From NCBI RefSeq assembly GCF_001514215.1, contig NZ_KQ948851.1:898184-962183 (forward strand): a stretch of DNA of 64,000 bases. Reading direction: 5' to 3'. A program made the translations under genes and the position numbers. The notes under the pieces were generated by a model that had not been told where the DNA came from, did not search any database, and saw only the letters and a program-made list of their open reading frames with translations. Shown one piece after another: positions 15,181 to 24,095 of this stretch. Every line of letters begins with the position of its first letter. Positions within the stretch are counted from its first letter, which is position 1. The stretch is from Streptomyces bungoensis. Lineage in GTDB: Bacteria > Actinomycetota > Actinomycetes > Streptomycetales > Streptomycetaceae.

Positions 15181-16527
15181 TCAGGCCGTGCGGAGGTCCT
15201 TCACCCGACGGAGCTTGCCGAGCGAGCGCTCCAGCGTCTCCGGCTCGACGATCGACACCTCCACGGTGACGCCGACCCCGTCCTTGACGCCTCGGGCGAT
15301 CAGCCGCGCCGCGTCCTCGCGCTGCTCCGGCCCGGCGTCGGGACGGGTCTCCACGCGCACCGTCATGTGGTCCATCCGGCCACGCCGGCTGAGCTCGATC
15401 TGGAAGTGCGGCGCGACCCCCGGTGTGCGCAGGACGACCTCCTCGATCTGGCTGGGGAAGACGTTCACCCCCCGCAGGATGATCATGTCGTCGCAGCGGC
15501 CGGTGATCTTCTCGATACGGCGGAACGCCGGGCGCGCGGTCCCCGGCAGCAGCCGGGTCAGGTCGCGCGTGCGGTACCGGATGACCGGCAGCGCCTCCTT
15601 CGTCAGCGAGGTGAGGACCAGCTCGCCCGCCTCGCCGTCGGCCAGCACCTCGTCCGTGATCGGGTCGACGACCTCCGGGCGGAAGTGGTCCTCCCACACG
15701 TGCAGGCCGTCCTTGGTCTCCACGCACTCCTGGGCCACGCCCGGACCCATCACCTCGGACAGGCCGTAGATGTCCACGGCGTGGATGTCCATGCGCTCCT
15801 CGATCTCACGGCGCATCTCCTCCGTCCAGGGCTCGGCGCCGAAGATGCCGATCCGCAGGGACGTGGAGCGCGGGTCCACCCCCTGACGCTCGAACTCGTC
15901 GAGCAGGGTGAGCATGTAGGACGGGGTGACCATGATGATCTCGGGCTGGAAGTCCTGGATGATCTGCACCTGGCGTGCGGTCATGCCGCCCGAGGCCGGG
16001 ATCACGGTGCAGCCGGCGCGCTCCGCGCCGTAGTGCGCTCCCAGTCCTCCGGTGAACAGGCCGTACCCGTAACTGATGTGCACCTTGTGGCCCGGGCGGC
16101 CGCCGGCGGCGCGGATGGAGCGGGCGACGAGGTCGGCCCAGGTGGAGAGGTCGTTGTCCGTGTAGCCGACGACGGTGGGGCGGCCCGTCGTACCGCTGGA
16201 GGCGTGGACGCGGCGCACCTCGGACATGGGGACGGCGAACATGCCGAAGGGGTAGGTGTCGCGCAGGTCGGCCTTGGTGGTGAACGGGAAGAGGGCCAGA
16301 TCCCCGAGCGAACGGCAGTCCTCGGGCTTCACACCGGCCGCGTCGAACTTCCTGCGGTACAGCTCCACATGGTCGTAGGCGTGCCGCAGGGTGGACCGCA
16401 GACGGCGCAGCTGCACATCGAGCAGTTCCTCGCGCGTCAGGATCTCCGCGGGGTCCAGCAGGTCCGCCGGACAGGGCTCTCCGCGGCGCTCCCCGGCGCC
16501 CGGCGTGGTCTTCAGCTCGATGCTCAT
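15181..16527 (-). CDS. paaK: Phenylacetate-CoA ligase
   Basis: This 448-residue adenylate-forming enzyme activates phenylacetate to phenylacetyl-CoA, the first step of the aerobic paa pathway. It shows the AMP-binding loop ASSGTTGRPTVVGYT (about 109-123), SYGYGLFTGGLGAHYGAERA, IFGAEPWTEEMRREIEERM and YGLSEVMGPGVAQEC. The C-terminal domain has ITGRCDDMIILRGVNVFPSQ. Length and motifs are typical of PaaK. ATG 16527 follows AAGGAGTCGCG and overlaps the paaI stop, so the two are co-translated. Confidence 0.95.
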   Translation of the reverse strand: MSIELKTTPGAGERRGEPCPADLLDPAEILTREELLDVQLRRLRSTLRHAYDHVELYRRKFDAAGVKPEDCRSLGDLALFPFTTKADLRDTYPFGMFAVPMSEVRRVHASSGTTGRPTVVGYTDNDLSTWADLVARSIRAAGGRPGHKVHISYGYGLFTGGLGAHYGAERAGCTVIPASGGMTARQVQIIQDFQPEIIMVTPSYMLTLLDEFERQGVDPRSTSLRIGIFGAEPWTEEMRREIEERMDIHAVDIYGLSEVMGPGVAQECVETKDGLHVWEDHFRPEVVDPITDEVLADGEAGELVLTSLTKEALPVIRYRTRDLTRLLPGTARPAFRRIEKITGRCDDMIILRGVNVFPSQIEEVVLRTPGVAPHFQIELSRRGRMDHMTVRVETRPDAGPEQREDAARLIARGVKDGVGVTVEVSIVEPETLERSLGKLRRVKDLRTA

Positions 16528-16967
16528 CGCGACTCCTTGGATGTGCTGCCCCTGAGGACGCGGCTGCGGCCACGGAACTCCGCGACCACTTCGTCACCGC
16601 GCGACACCGTGATGTCGTAGATGCCGCCGCGGCCGAACCGGGTGCGCTCCCGGGCGGTCGCCACCAGGACGTCACCCTCGTACGCCGGGGTCACGAAGTC
16701 GATGTCCGCTCCGGCCGCCACCGTCACCGGGCCGTGGCTGTTGCAGGCGCAGGCGAAGGCGGTGTCCGCGAAGAGGAAGAGATAGCCGCCATGGGCGATC
16801 CTGTGGCCGTTGACCATGGCGGGAGTGACGGTCATCCGCAGCACGGCGCTTCCCGCACCGTGCTCCAGCAGTTCGATGCCCAGTCGCCGGGAGGCCTCGT
16901 CCGCGGTGAACATCGCCTCGACCGGACCCTCCGCGCCGTCGGCGGCACATTTCGTTGTATCTACCAT
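16524..16967 (-). CDS. paaI: Hydroxyphenylacetyl-CoA thioesterase PaaI
   Basis: This 147-residue hotdog-fold thioesterase contains NGHRIAHGGYLFLFADTAFA, the PaaI active-site region with the catalytic Asp, and VAAGADIDFVTPAYEGDVLV. In the paa pathway it hydrolyses stalled hydroxylated or ring-opened CoA esters to release CoA. It is the promoter-proximal gene of the minus-strand paaI-paaK pair. A palindromic operator lies only 12 bp before its ATG, suggesting a short leader under direct repression. Confidence 0.92.
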   Translation of the reverse strand: MVDTTKCAADGAEGPVEAMFTADEASRRLGIELLEHGAGSAVLRMTVTPAMVNGHRIAHGGYLFLFADTAFACACNSHGPVTVAAGADIDFVTPAYEGDVLVATARERTRFGRGGIYDITVSRGDEVVAEFRGRSRVLRGSTSKESR

Positions 16968-16978
16968 CTTGAATCCCG

Positions 16979-16992
16979 ACCGACCATTCGGT
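16979..16992. promoter_or_regulatory. Palindromic operator candidate upstream of paaI
   Basis: ACCGACCATTCGGT is an inverted repeat (ACCGA/TCGGT) just upstream of paaI. It shares the core ACCGACC[A/G]TTCG with the site before paaA, in the opposite orientation. TetR-family repressors that sense phenylacetyl-CoA (PaaR) are known to control such genes; none is encoded in this window. Confidence 0.55.
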
Positions 16993-17111
16993 TGCGTGCG
17001 GCACGGCCAAGTAATCCAGCAACGTGCAGGGCTGTCAATAGGTCCCTTCCGGGGGTGTCGGGCGGCCGGCCGCCCCCACTTCCGGAAAGCGGCATCCTCG
17101 TCCTATCATGT

Positions 17112-17129
17112 ACCGAACGAACGGTCGGT
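17112..17129. promoter_or_regulatory. Palindromic operator candidate upstream of paaA
   Basis: ACCGAACGAACGGTCGGT lies 17-35 bp before the paaA start. Its inside, CGAACGAACGGTCG, fits the reported PaaR motif CNAACGNNCGTTNG at all but one defined position (motif recalled from memory). Its reverse complement shares the core of the paaI-side site. It probably overlaps the paaABCDE promoter. Confidence 0.6.
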
Positions 17130-17146
17130 AGGGATTGGTGGTAGGG

Positions 17147-18127
17147 ATGACTCAGGCCGGGCCCCCGTCGGCGGACGATGCGCCGCCCGAACTCCAGAAG
17201 CACTTCGACGACACGATCGCGCGCGACCAGCGGATCGAGCCGCGCGACTGGATGCCGGACGGCTACCGCAGGACGCTGATCCGGCAGGTCGCCCAGCACG
17301 CGCACTCGGAGATCATCGGCATGCAGCCGGAGGGCGAGTGGATCACCCGCGCGCCGTCGCTGCGTCGCAAGGCGATCCTGTTCGCCAAGGTCCAGGACGA
17401 GGCCGGGCACGGGCTCTACCTGTACTCGGCGGCCGAGACCCTGGGCGCCGAGCGCGCCGACCTCACCGAGCGGCTGATCGAGGGGCGCCAGAAGTACTCC
17501 TCGATCTTCAACTACCCGACCCTGTCCTTCGCGGACGTCGGCGTCATCGGCTGGTTCGTGGACGGCGCCGCCATCTGCAACCAGGTGCCGCTGTGCCGCA
17601 GCTCCTACGGGCCGTACGCGCGGGCCATGGTCCGCATCTGCAAGGAGGAGTCCTTCCACCAGCGGCAGGGCTACGAGCTGCTGATGACGATGATGCGCGG
17701 CACGGACGCCCAGCGGGAGATGGTCCAGGACGCGGTGAACCGCTGGTGGTGGCCCTCGCTGATGATGTTCGGCCCGCCCGACGACTCCTCGCCCAACTCG
17801 GCGCGGTCGATGGCCTGGAAGATCAAGCGGCACAGCAACGACGAACTGCGCCAGCGGTTCGTGGACATGACCGTGCCGCAGGCCGAGAAGCTCGGCGTCA
17901 CCCTGCCCGACCCCGAACTGCGCTGGAACGAGGAGCGCGGGCGCCACGACTTCGGTACGCCCGACTGGGACGAGCTGATGCGGGTCATCAAGGGCGACGG
18001 GCCCTGCAACACCGAGCGGATCGAGCGGCGCCGGGCCGCTCACGAGGAAGGCGCCTGGGTGCGCGAGGCGGCCACCGCCCACGCCGCCAAGCAGGCGGCC
18101 CGCGCGAAGAAGGGAGCGGCGGCATGA
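17147..18127 (+). CDS. paaA: Phenylacetyl-CoA 1,2-epoxidase subunit PaaA
   Basis: PaaA is the catalytic di-iron subunit of the multicomponent monooxygenase that epoxidises the phenylacetyl-CoA ring. The 326-residue protein carries [20 protein letters not shown] and [20 protein letters not shown], the ferritin-like Glu/Asp/His iron ligands, plus [17 protein letters not shown] take ATG 17147. TTG 17135 and GTG 17138 are in frame and have a better-spaced GGTAGGGA upstream, so the start could be up to four codons earlier. First of five tightly packed genes paaABCDE; its stop overlaps paaB as ATGA. Confidence 0.94.
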   Translation: MTQAGPPSADDAPPELQKHFDDTIARDQRIEPRDWMPDGYRRTLIRQVAQHAHSEIIGMQPEGEWITRAPSLRRKAILFAKVQDEAGHGLYLYSAAETLGAERADLTERLIEGRQKYSSIFNYPTLSFADVGVIGWFVDGAAICNQVPLCRSSYGPYARAMVRICKEESFHQRQGYELLMTMMRGTDAQREMVQDAVNRWWWPSLMMFGPPDDSSPNSARSMAWKIKRHSNDELRQRFVDMTVPQAEKLGVTLPDPELRWNEERGRHDFGTPDWDELMRVIKGDGPCNTERIERRRAAHEEGAWVREAATAHAAKQAARAKKGAAA

Positions 18128-18417
18128 CCTCCGACAAGCACGGCTGGCCCCTGTACGAGGTGTTCGTGCGCGGCAAGCGCGGACTCAACCACGTCCACGT
18201 CGGATCGCTGCACGCCGCCGACGACACGATGGCCCTGACCCACGCGCGCGACCTGTACACCCGGCGCAACGAGGGCGTGAGCATCTGGGTGGTGCGCTCC
18301 GAGCACATCGCCGCCTCCACCCGCGACGAGAAGGACCCCTTCTTCGCGCCCAGCGCCGACAAGGTGTACCGGCACCCGACCTTCTACGACATCCCCGACG
18401 ACGTCCCGCACATCTAG
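18124..18417 (+). CDS. paaB: Phenylacetyl-CoA epoxidase subunit PaaB
   Basis: This 97-residue small subunit begins with [20 protein letters not shown], the family hallmark, followed by [20 protein letters not shown] and a tail ending [10 protein letters not shown]. PaaB bridges PaaA-PaaC units of the epoxidase. The start overlaps the paaA stop; paaC follows after 9 bp. Confidence 0.94.
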   Translation: MTSDKHGWPLYEVFVRGKRGLNHVHVGSLHAADDTMALTHARDLYTRRNEGVSIWVVRSEHIAASTRDEKDPFFAPSADKVYRHPTFYDIPDDVPHI

Positions 18418-18426
18418 GAGCAGGGC

Positions 18427-19257
18427 ATGAGTGACGACCACGTCTACATGTCCCTCGCCGAGGGACACGAGGACAACGCCCGGTGGGCCTACGGCACCGG
18501 CTTCGAGGACCCTCTGCACGGCGTCAGCACGGCTGTGCCGGATGGCGTGGACCGCGCCGAACTGGCCGAACTGTGCCTGGCGCTGGCCGACGACGCCCTG
18601 GTCAGCGCCCAGCGCCTGGGCGAGTGGACCACCCGCGCACCAGAGCTGGAGGAGGAGGTGGCGCTGGCCAACATCGGGCTCGACCTGCTCGGCCAGGCCC
18701 GCCTGCTGTACGCCCGCTGCGGCCAGGTCGACGGCACCGGACGCGGCGAGGACGCCTACGCCTACTTCCGCGACGCGGACGACTTCCGCAACGTGACCCT
18801 GGCCGAACTGCCCAACGGCGACTTCGCGTTCTCCATGGCGCGGCTGCTGGTCCTCGCCAGCTGGCGACTGGCCCACTTCGAGCTGCTCGCCGGCTCCGCC
18901 GACCCGGTGCTCGCCGCCATCGCCGCCAAGGGCGTGAAGGAACTCACCTACCACCGGCAGTACGCGGCCGAGTGGGTCGTCCGGCTCGGCGACGGCACCG
19001 AGGAGTCCCACCGGCGCATGCAGGCCGGCCTCGACCAAGTGGTCCCCTGCCTAGCCGAGTTGTCCGCGGCGCACGACGCCGGGGAGGCGGTCCTCGCCGT
19101 CCTCGCGCAGGTCACCGAGGCCGCGGGCCTGTCCCTGGCGGACGTACCCGCTGCGGCGGCCGGCGCCGGCCGCCGGGGCGAGCACACCGAGCACCTCGCC
19201 CCGCTGCTGGCGGAGCTGCAGAGCGTGGCCCGCGCCCACCCGGAGGCGACATGGTGA
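18427..19257 (+). CDS. paaC: Phenylacetyl-CoA epoxidase structural subunit PaaC
   Basis: This 276-residue ferritin-like protein stabilises PaaA. It has ELCLALADDALVSAQRLGEW, LEEEVALANIGLDLLGQARL, LLYARCGQVDGTGRGED and LTYHRQYAAEWVVRLGDGTE. ATG 18427 follows TAGGAGCAGGGC. It overlaps paaD by seven bases. Confidence 0.94.
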   Translation: MSDDHVYMSLAEGHEDNARWAYGTGFEDPLHGVSTAVPDGVDRAELAELCLALADDALVSAQRLGEWTTRAPELEEEVALANIGLDLLGQARLLYARCGQVDGTGRGEDAYAYFRDADDFRNVTLAELPNGDFAFSMARLLVLASWRLAHFELLAGSADPVLAAIAAKGVKELTYHRQYAAEWVVRLGDGTEESHRRMQAGLDQVVPCLAELSAAHDAGEAVLAVLAQVTEAAGLSLADVPAAAAGAGRRGEHTEHLAPLLAELQSVARAHPEATW

Positions 19258-19766
19258 CCGTCCTCACCGACGCCCGGCGCGCCCGGCACATCGCCGAGCA
19301 GGTGCCCGACCCCGAGCTGCCCATGCTCACCCTCGCCGACCTCGGGGTGCTGCGGGACGTGACCGTGGCCGCCGACGGCACGGTCGTCGCCGACCTCACG
19401 CCCACCTACTCCGGCTGCCCGGCCATGTCCGAGATGCGGGCCGAGGTGTCGGCGCGCCTGAGGGACGCGGGCTTCGAGCGGGTCGAGGTGCGCACGGTCC
19501 TGAACCCGCCGTGGACCACCGACTGGATCAGCCCCGAGGGCCGCCGCAAGCTCTCCGAGCACGGCATCGCCCCGCCCGGACCGGCCCCGCGCCCGGCGCC
19601 GGGCCCGGTGCCGCTGGTCCTGTCGGCCACCCGCAGCGCGGTGCCGTGCCCGCGCTGCGGCGCCGCGGACACGGAGGAGACCTCCCGTTTCGGCGCCACC
19701 TCCTGCAAGGCGCTGTGGCGCTGCCGCGCCTGCCGCGAACCGTTCGAGTACGTCAAGGAGATCTGA
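19251..19766 (+). CDS. paaD: Phenylacetate pathway maturation protein PaaD (MIP18/SufT-like)
   Basis: This 171-residue protein has an N-terminal DUF59/MIP18 domain (VPDPELPMLTLADLGVLRDV, DLTPTYSGCPAMSEMRAEV) and a C-terminal zinc-ribbon-like part with CPRCGAADTEETSRFGATSC and WRCRACREPFEYVKEI. It is thought to help build the iron centres of the epoxidase. The stop overlaps the paaE ATG (TGATG). Confidence 0.93.
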   Translation: MVTVLTDARRARHIAEQVPDPELPMLTLADLGVLRDVTVAADGTVVADLTPTYSGCPAMSEMRAEVSARLRDAGFERVEVRTVLNPPWTTDWISPEGRRKLSEHGIAPPGPAPRPAPGPVPLVLSATRSAVPCPRCGAADTEETSRFGATSCKALWRCRACREPFEYVKEI

Positions 19767-20884
19767 TGGAGGACCTGCTGGCCCCCGCCGACCCGGCCCC
19801 CGCCCCGGTGCGGCGCGCACGCCGCCGCCCGGCTTTCCACACCCTGCGGGTCGCGGCCGTCGAGCGGCTGTGCGAGGACGCGGTCGCCGTCGGTTTCGAC
19901 GTACCCGACGAGCTGGCGCAGGAGTTCGCCTTCGAGCCCGGCCAGTCGCTGACCCTGCGCCGCCAGGTCGATGGACGCGACGAGCGGCGCTCGTACTCGA
20001 TCTGCTCCCCGGCCGGTTCCCGGCCCCGGATCGGCGTCCGGGTGGTCCCCGGCGGTCTGTTCTCCTCCTGGCTCGTGAACGAGGTCCAGCCGGGCGACAC
20101 CGTCGAGGTGATGGGCCCGGTGGGTGCCTTCACCCCCGACCTGTCCGTGCCCGCGCACCACGTGCTCGTCGCGGCCGGCTCCGGCATCACGCCCATGGTC
20201 TCCATCGCCGAGTCGGTCCTCGCCGCCCACGAGGACTCCCGGGTCACCCTCTTCTACGGCAACCGGCGCACCGACTCGGTGATGTTCGCCGACGAACTGG
20301 CCGACCTGAAGGACCTCCACCCGGCCCGGTTCCAGCTCGCGCACGTGCTGTCCCGCGAACCGCGGGAGGCCGAACTGCTGAGCGGCCGCCTGGACGCCGA
20401 CCGGCTGGCCGCCCTCATCGACGGGCTGGTCGACGTCTCGGAGGCGGACCACTGGTGGCTGTGCGGCCCGCACGGCATGGTCCGCGACGCCCAGAAGGTG
20501 CTCGCCGGACTGGGTGTGCCGGACGACCGGGTCCACCAGGAGCTCTTCTTCGCCGGGGACGAGCCCGTCGCGACCGTGCGCCACGAGGAACCGCGCGCCG
20601 ACGGGCCGGTCAGCCAGGTCACCGTCGTCCTGGACGGCCGTTCCACCACCTCCGCGCTCTCCCGCGAGGCCACCCTCCTCGACTCCGCGTCCCGGGTCCG
20701 CCCCGACCTGCCCTTCGCCTGCAAGGGCGGCGTCTGCGGCACCTGCCGCGCCCACATCACCGAGGGCGAGGCGGACATGCGCCGCAACTACGCCCTGGAA
20801 CCGGCCGAGGTGGACGCCGGCTACGTGCTCACCTGCCAGAGCTACCCGGTGTCCGACACCCTGACGGTCGACTACGACAGCTGA
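19766..20884 (+). CDS. paaE: Phenylacetyl-CoA epoxidase reductase PaaE
   Basis: This 372-residue protein moves electrons from NADPH to the PaaA di-iron centre. A ferredoxin-reductase-like half includes RRSYSICSPAGSRPRIGVRV (FAD-binding RxYS motif), VLVAAGSGITPMVSIAESVL and WWLCGPHGMV. A C-terminal plant-type [2Fe-2S] ferredoxin shows CKGGVCGTCRAH plus a distal LTCQSYP cysteine. It ends the paaABCDE block. Ring-opening and beta-oxidation genes (paaZ, G, F, H, J) are not in this window. Confidence 0.94.
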   Translation: MEDLLAPADPAPAPVRRARRRPAFHTLRVAAVERLCEDAVAVGFDVPDELAQEFAFEPGQSLTLRRQVDGRDERRSYSICSPAGSRPRIGVRVVPGGLFSSWLVNEVQPGDTVEVMGPVGAFTPDLSVPAHHVLVAAGSGITPMVSIAESVLAAHEDSRVTLFYGNRRTDSVMFADELADLKDLHPARFQLAHVLSREPREAELLSGRLDADRLAALIDGLVDVSEADHWWLCGPHGMVRDAQKVLAGLGVPDDRVHQELFFAGDEPVATVRHEEPRADGPVSQVTVVLDGRSTTSALSREATLLDSASRVRPDLPFACKGGVCGTCRAHITEGEADMRRNYALEPAEVDAGYVLTCQSYPVSDTLTVDYDS

Positions 20885-20901
20885 GGAGCGTTCGGAACCC
20901 T

Positions 20902-22701
20902 TCACCGCTCCTTGTCGTGGCCGGGCAGGAACTCCTGCACCTTCGCCTTCAGCCCCTGCTTGATCATGGAGCCGCGGTCGGCGTCGCCCTTGAGGATCGA
21001 CGCGGCCGTCGCCTCCATCTGCTCCCAGCTCGCGTGCGGCGGGATCGGCGGTACGGCGGCGTCGGTGAGGAACTCGACCAGGGCCGGCCCGTCGGACTCC
21101 AGGGCCGTCCGCCAGCCCGCCTCGACGTCCTCGGGCTTCTCCACCCGCACGCCGGTCAGGCCCAGGGAGCGGGCGAACGCCGCGTACTGCACGTCCGGCA
21201 GCTCCTGCGACGGCAGGAACGACGGGGAGCCCTGCATCGCGCGCATCTCCCAGGTCACCTGGTTCAGATCGCGGTTGTTCCACACGCCGACCACCAGCCG
21301 CGGATCGGACCAGCGGTCCCGGTACTTGGCAGCGGTGATCATCTCCGCCAGCCCGTTCATCTGCATCCCGCCGTCGCCGACGAGCGCGACCACCGGCCGG
21401 TCCGGATGCGCGAACTTGGCCCCGATCGCGTACGGCACGCCCGGGCCCATCGTCGCCAGCGTGCCCGACAGCGAGCCGCGCATGCCGGGCCGCATGGTGA
21501 TGTGCCGGGCGTACCAGTTCGCCACGGAACCGGAGTCCGAGGTCAGGATCGCGTTGTCCGGCAGCAGCGGGTCCAGGGCCCGGGCGACGTACTCGGGGTT
21601 GATCGGGTCCGCCGACTGGGCGGCCCGCCGCTCCATCGTCTCGTGCCAGCGCCGCACGTTGGCGCACACGGTGTCGTACCACTCGCGCCCGCCCCGGTCG
21701 GACTCGAGCAGCGGGATCAGCCGCCGCAGGGCCGCCGCGGCGTCGCCGACGAGGTTCACCGCGTACGGGTAGCGCATGCCGACCATGTGCGGGTCGATGT
21801 CGATCTGCACCCCGCGCGCCTTGCCGAACTCCGGCATGAACTGCGTGTACGGGAAGGAGGAACCGATCGTCAGCAGCGTGTCGCAGTCCCGCATCAGCTC
21901 GTACGAGGGCCTGCTGCCCAGCAGCCCGATCGGCCCGGTGACGTACGGCAGCTCGTCGCTGAGCACGTCCTTGCCGAGCAGCGCCTTCGCGACACCCGCG
22001 CCGAGCAGCTCGGCGATCTCCCGCACCTCCGCGGCCGCGCCCGCGGCGCCCTGGCCGATCAGGATCGCCGGCTTGTCGCCCGCGTTCAGCACGTCCGCCG
22101 CCCGGCGCAGCGCCTCGTCCGACGGGATCGCGGTGCAGTCGCTCATCCCCAGGCTGGAGGGGACCATCTTGAAGTCGTGCGTCGGCGGCGAGTAGTCCAG
22201 CTCCTGCACGTCGGCGGGGATGATCAGCGCGGTGGGGGAGCGCCGGGCGTACGCGGTGCGGATCGCCCGGTCCAGCACGTTCGGCAGCTGCTCCGGCACC
22301 GTCACCGTCTCGACGAAGTCCGAGGCGACGTCCTTGTACAGCGTGTGGAGGTCGACCTCCTGCTGGTACGAGCCGCCCATCGCGGTGCGGTTGGTCTGGC
22401 CGACGATCGCCAGTACCGGCACATGGTCCAGCTTGGCGTCGTACAGGCCGTTGAGCAGGTGGATCGCGCCGGGTCCCGAGGTCGCCACGCACACGCCGAG
22501 CCTGCCGCTGAACTTGGCGTACCCGACCGCCTCGAACGCGGACATCTCCTCGTGCCGGGACTGGATGAAGCGCGGCCGGTCCTCGGCCCGGCCCCAGGCC
22601 GCGAGCAGCCCGTTGATGCCGTCACCGGGATAGCCGAAGACCTGCTCGACACCCCAGGCGCGCAGGCGCTCGAGAATCTGGTCGGCGACCTTGGTGCTCA
22701 T
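20902..22701 (-). CDS. Thiamine-diphosphate-dependent enzyme, pyruvate oxidase/dehydrogenase (PoxB-like)
   Basis: This 599-residue protein has the three-domain acetolactate-synthase-type architecture. The N-terminal pyrimidine-binding domain has GVEQVFGYPGDGINGLLAAW, the catalytic glutamate in SRHEEMSAFEAVGYAK and SGPGAIHLLNGLYDAK. The central FAD-type domain has GPIGLLGSRPSYELM. The C-terminal domain has ALVGDGGMQMNGLAEMITAA, the Mg/TPP-binding GDG motif. It resembles pyruvate oxidase/quinone-dependent pyruvate dehydrogenase more than acetolactate synthase, so it probably makes acetate from pyruvate. It converges with paaE. ATG 22701 follows GGGAGGTCTTTCTCC. Confidence 0.85.
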   Translation of the reverse strand: MSTKVADQILERLRAWGVEQVFGYPGDGINGLLAAWGRAEDRPRFIQSRHEEMSAFEAVGYAKFSGRLGVCVATSGPGAIHLLNGLYDAKLDHVPVLAIVGQTNRTAMGGSYQQEVDLHTLYKDVASDFVETVTVPEQLPNVLDRAIRTAYARRSPTALIIPADVQELDYSPPTHDFKMVPSSLGMSDCTAIPSDEALRRAADVLNAGDKPAILIGQGAAGAAAEVREIAELLGAGVAKALLGKDVLSDELPYVTGPIGLLGSRPSYELMRDCDTLLTIGSSFPYTQFMPEFGKARGVQIDIDPHMVGMRYPYAVNLVGDAAAALRRLIPLLESDRGGREWYDTVCANVRRWHETMERRAAQSADPINPEYVARALDPLLPDNAILTSDSGSVANWYARHITMRPGMRGSLSGTLATMGPGVPYAIGAKFAHPDRPVVALVGDGGMQMNGLAEMITAAKYRDRWSDPRLVVGVWNNRDLNQVTWEMRAMQGSPSFLPSQELPDVQYAAFARSLGLTGVRVEKPEDVEAGWRTALESDGPALVEFLTDAAVPPIPPHASWEQMEATAASILKGDADRGSMIKQGLKAKVQEFLPGHDKER

Positions 22702-23011
22702 GGAGAAAGACCTCCCCGGCGCGATACGAAGCGGATCCGGTCAGCTGTCTCCGAGTGACCTGCGCCGGGGACGGAAAACCTGCGCGGGCACGGCCACCGG
22801 GCCGCCGTCGCGTCTTTCGGCCGGTCGCGTCCTTCGGCCCGGTTCACCCGCCCGGCGGTGCGTGTCCCGCGAATGGGGCACGGCCGCGCGCGGTGCGGGG
22901 GCGGGCGGGCTGTGATGGCGGGGAGGACACGAGCCGTGTCCGCCGACCGGCGGTCGGCCCCGTCCCGCGGACCGCCTGCCGCCACCGCCGTCACGCCGAG
23001 GAGCCCGTCCC
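22702..23011. other. 310-bp divergent intergenic region
   Basis: This gap separates the divergent PoxB-like gene and the secreted Gln-rich protein gene and should contain both promoters. It holds a short imperfect direct repeat (GTCGCGTCTTTCGGCC and GTCGCGTCCTTCGGCC, 22808-22840 region). I found no clear -10/-35 pair, riboswitch or small gene. Confidence 0.35.
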
Positions 23012-23893
23012 ATGAGCCGCACCGCCCGCGCCCTGCCCGCAGCCGCCGTCCTGGCCGCGGCCGCGCTCGTCATATCCGGGCCCGTCGCGTTCGCCCACCC
23101 CGGTGCCGGGGCGGGCCGGAACACCGTCCGCCCCGGCGGCACGCTCGCCGTGCCCGTGCCCTGCGACGCCCTCACCGGGGCGCTGCCCGGGATCCCGGGC
23201 GCCGCCGACGGGCAGCCGTGCGGCGCCGGGCAGGAGCCGGGCCAGGGACCGCAACTGGCGCCGGAGCACGACCAGATGCTCGATCCGCCCGAGGCGGCGG
23301 GGGAGACGGGGCAGGCGCCGCAGTCGGCGCGGGAGCCGTCCGGGCAGGGGCAGCCGCCGGGCCCGTCGCAGCAGCCCGGCGCGGGGCAGCACACCGGCCA
23401 GGGGCAGGGGCAGGGGCAGGGACTCGGGCAGGGACAGCAGTCCGGCCAGGGCCAGGGCCAGGGCCAGGGGCAGGGTAAGGGCCAAGGCCAAGGCCAGGAC
23501 GAGGGCGGCCGGCAGTGCGCCGAGGGCTCGCACGGCTGTTCCGGTGGGTCCGGCGGGACCGGGCAGTGCCATGACGGGCAGAAGTGCCCCGCAGGCGACG
23601 GGGACGACGACTCCGGGCAGTGCCGGGACGGCGGCGGCCGGTGTCACGGTTCCGGACAGGAGTGCGGGGCCGCGCAGGGCGCCTCTTGCCCCGGCGGTCA
23701 CACCTGCCGCGGGTCCCGGGACGACGACTGCGGGCCGCCGGCCGTGCAGGGCGGCGTCCAGGCCGGGCAGGGCGGCACCTTCACCGACTCGGTCCCCGCG
23801 CTGGCCGCCGGCGGTGCGCTGATCGCCGCCGCCTGCGGAGGCGCCGGGTACCGACTCCACGGGCGCCGGCCCCGCAGGCGGGTGAGCGGCTGA
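23012..23893 (+). CDS. Secreted Gln/Gly-rich, Cys-rich wall-type protein with C-terminal membrane anchor
   Basis: This 293-residue protein of unknown function has a signal peptide (1-29: basic start, ALPAAAVLAAAALVISGPVA, cleavage near AFA-HP). A Pro/Gln/Gly region comes next, then a run of GQGQ and GQ repeats (about 127-170). A Cys-rich part with about a dozen cysteines in short CxG-type spacings (about 172-245) precedes a C-terminal hydrophobic segment (VPALAAGGALIAAACGGAGY) and a basic RLHGRRPRRRVSG end. No LPxTG motif is seen. It looks like an extracytoplasmic, disulphide-rich surface protein anchored at its C-terminus. GAGGAGCCCGTCCC precedes ATG 23012. Confidence 0.7.
   Translation: MSRTARALPAAAVLAAAALVISGPVAFAHPGAGAGRNTVRPGGTLAVPVPCDALTGALPGIPGAADGQPCGAGQEPGQGPQLAPEHDQMLDPPEAAGETGQAPQSAREPSGQGQPPGPSQQPGAGQHTGQGQGQGQGLGQGQQSGQGQGQGQGQGKGQGQGQDEGGRQCAEGSHGCSGGSGGTGQCHDGQKCPAGDGDDDSGQCRDGGGRCHGSGQECGAAQGASCPGGHTCRGSRDDDCGPPAVQGGVQAGQGGTFTDSVPALAAGGALIAAACGGAGYRLHGRRPRRRVSG
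23395..23495 (+). repeat. Low-complexity GGGCAGGG/CAGGGC tract (Gly-Gln repeats)
   Basis: About 100 bp of tandem 6-bp-type units (GGGCAG, GGCCAG) encodes alternating Gly and Gln. The short unit makes this tract prone to copy-number change without loss of frame. Confidence 0.75.
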
Positions 23894-24095
23894 CGCGGCC
23901 CCGGACCGGCTGTGAACGGCACCACTCGGGCCACCGGCCATGGCGGGCCGTCCGGCGGGTACACACCACCCCGGGAGCCTCACGGGCGGGCACCGTGCGC
24001 GCCGACCGCGCGCCCGGCACCACCGGAGCGGCCGGCGAGGCGGGCACCGCCCGACGGGAACGGCACACGGCACCACGGACTGCGCGGAGGCGGAC

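Noticed and set aside
19406..22492. Long minus-strand open frame opposite paaD/paaE and out of frame with the PoxB-like gene
   Set aside because: It has no recognisable domain and overlaps three well-supported genes.
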